From assembly GCA_964023205.1 (NCBI GenBank), contig OZ026835.1:21527817-21591816 (forward strand): a stretch of 64,000 nt of DNA, given 5' to 3'. The DNA comes from Lutraria lutraria (Eukaryota > Mollusca > Bivalvia > Venerida > Mactridae). The position numbers were made by a program, and so were the translations under genes. A model generated the notes under the pieces. It saw nothing but the letters and a program-made list of their open reading frames with translations, was not told the origin of the DNA and did no database searches. How positions within the stretch are numbered: the stretch's first letter is position 1; each line of letters starts with the position of its first letter. Shown piece after piece: positions 55,301-58,300 of this stretch.

Positions 55301-58300
55301 CGAAATTTTGATATAAACGAGTTTGACATAACGAGATTCAACTGTACCTTAGTTCATAGATTAAAAGCTTTTCATGTAAGGGCAATATTTATCACAACCT
55401 TCATTGCCTATCTTATACTGGTATCTAGAACTTTAATTTCTAATGCAACATCTCGTGCCCTTTAAATACTGATTAGAAAACAGTTTTTTCGGAAAGTGTG
55501 TCAAAATATAATTCACATAATTGAAGACAATCTAAGGAATACATCAATGAATGTCTTGATTCGAAGTTTACAAATAAGTGCTGTGTGGCGTAAATTACAT
55601 TTTCAATTACAATTAGTTTCCAAAAATGACATTCTCTACAGTGTATGGTACACTTTGGTAAAATTTTGGTCCAAAATCCAACTTATTTCCATGTAAAAAG
55701 ACCATGATTTTATTAATTTGTCATGCTGTTTGTAGATTTCTAACATCAGTATACGGTGCCTGAGATTCAATTTCAGAAATTAATATGGTGAACTTCATTT
55801 TAATAAGATTTTCTTTTAATTACAAGATTCATGAATCAGTCGAAACCTTGACCTTTAATTAGCAACTTCATATAAGTTGTATTCTACAGGTGAATACATG
55901 TTTCTTTTATTGTTCAATATATACAGTGTAACCTCTCTAAAGGAGTAGCAAAATTATGCTGTTGTTGAGAGGTTGTTGCTCTAGAGAGGGCTGCTCTGGA
56001 GAGGTTGCACTATACTAGGAAATAAATAGAACCAGTGTTCGTACAAACATACCGGTACTTAAATATTGATGAATTATCTTTATCAAATGCACTGTCAAGA
56101 AACTTGTTAAATTACAGGAATATTTCATACATCAACATTGATATATCAGTTTTAAATACAAAACGTACAACATATGCAAGTGGTGTGTTGATAACCTTTT
56201 ATAAGATTACAGATACAGAATGATTAGAATAAATGATCAGGTTTGTTAAACAGGACATGTACAAAAGATAAATATACATGATTGTTATGTGGTAGATAAT
56301 CCACGCTAAAGACATTTTGACAAGCAGGGGAGGTAACTCCTCAAGTTATTAAAAATGTACACTCTTATCTCATTGTCTCATTTAAGTGAGTGAAATAAAA
56401 GATAAAGAATGATTTTGCAGTAAGTAGATTTTAAACAAATACCCCCCCTGTTTTGAAATTAAAAGATTAAAAGTAAAAAAAACAAGAGGGCCACGATGGC
56501 CCTTTATCGCTCACCTGAGAACAAAGGCCAATAATTAATGACCAGGTAATATAGTTTCCATCTCATAAATCTCAGTTTCAGAGATCAAAACCAACAATGA
56601 AGGTATAATACTGTTAAACAAGCTAAAACGTAGCAAATTTTCTAATCCAAGGGCCCATAACTCTTGAAGTTGTGGTCTGATTCCACCCATAACTGATCTT
56701 GTCCAAAACCATAAGGTCATACACATTCATTGCAAATATGATTAGGATCAGTGAATAAATGAAGGCGCTCGAGTAAATATAGCAAATTTTCTAAGTCAAG
56801 GGCCCATAACTCTTGAAGGTAAAACTTGTCCATGATCTTTTGGTTATACATATTTACTGAAAATATGATTAGGATTGGTGAATAAATGAAGGCGCTAGAG
56901 TGTAAACAAGCTAAATATAGCAAATTTTGTAATTCAAGGGCCCATAACTCTAGAAGTTATTGTCCGATTTTGCCCATAATCGAACTTAGCTGAGACATTG
57001 TGGGCATATATATTGTGAGCAAGTTTAATCACGATTCGTTAAAAACTGCGGTTGCTAGAGTGTAAACAAACTAATTGTGTACGTACGCCAGACATTCAAC
57101 GATCCTAAAAGCTCACCTGATGAATCAGGTGAGCTAAAAAACACTGAAACAACAGCTAAAACTTGCTCAGAAAACACAGGTGTTTACATCATCCAAAAGT
57201 ACAAAAATGCTTGAGTATGAAATTGCTATTGCCAAACTGCATTTGCTTTGTCATGTGGTGCAAATTGCTAAAGACAAATTACTTTTAATGTTTGTCTTGA
57301 AACATTTTGTGAATGAATATGACTAATTTGCTTGTATATTCAACTGGGAGCTGAATGTAAATGTTGGTATGTACTCTTTAGAACTCTTTATGAAGCATTG
57401 CTAATACAGATTTCATTGACACTTCATGAACATAAGCTATTCATTATTTTGTAACTTCATGCACTTAACATGATTTCTTCGCACTCTTTCATGAACACTT
57501 AATGAAATGGCTTCATAAAAATGTCTTTACTTTACTGAATACTTCATGAAGAATGACTGAACACCAATCCAGCATAGCTGGGAAACATAAGATCCTGATG
57601 TTATTTTCTCTTGGCCCTGATGTTGTAACACTAATGAGCTTCTGAAAATAATCAAAAACATAACTAACCTTTTTCCTTCTGGAGTGAGACCAAGTTTATG
57701 TAAGAATTCATTTGGAATGCTTGGCATTACAACATCCCCACTAGTTTCTGGTCGAAGTACTTCATTTCCCTGAATAATAAAAACAATGTTACTTTTCTGA
57801 TAGTTATCAACAGTACTAATACAAAGATATCTGTGATTAAGATGGATATAAAAGGATTTTAACACCATATTCAATAATAAGAAACATCCCATAGTTACTT
57901 TTATAAGATAGCAACATATTCACAAACATTATTAACTCACAAAATGACTTTTCAAAGTCATCATATTTAATTGCAGCCTGGTTGTCTTTCAATACTGGTT
58001 TCCAGCACTGGATTTATCACTAATTTTATAAAGAACAAACTCCAGTAAATAAATGGAAATTATTTAATTTCCATAACTCCTTTAGGACTGTATGTTCATA
58101 CAGTAAAACCTCAATTATCCGAACACCGATTATCCTAATACCCGGTATTATCCGAAAAAAATCTACGTTCCCAGTTACGTCTCTATATATTTCAACTACA
58201 ACGAACCCCGGTTATACGAATCGGATTTTAAGAATACCCGGTGTAATCCGAATACATTATTTGGTCCCTTAAGTTACGAATGTGCGTATTTTCACACCTA

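Larger units (their letters stand above)
34310..57668. other. 23 kb intron of the IRAG-family gene
   Basis: No further exon is firmly supported apart from the candidate at 36,233. The intron holds two minisatellites, several MITEs, SINE copies and dispersed repeats listed separately. Stretches of plain AT-rich sequence without a recognised feature include 37.0-38.8, 43.0-47.1, 47.7-49.0 and 52.8-54.3 kb. Confidence 0.7.

Noticed and set aside
56535..56923. Two minus-strand frames sharing L-Q-E-L-W-A-L-x-L-E-N-L-L
   Set aside because: The shared peptide comes from the internal repeat 'caagggcccataactct' of the dispersed element at 56,484-57,141.
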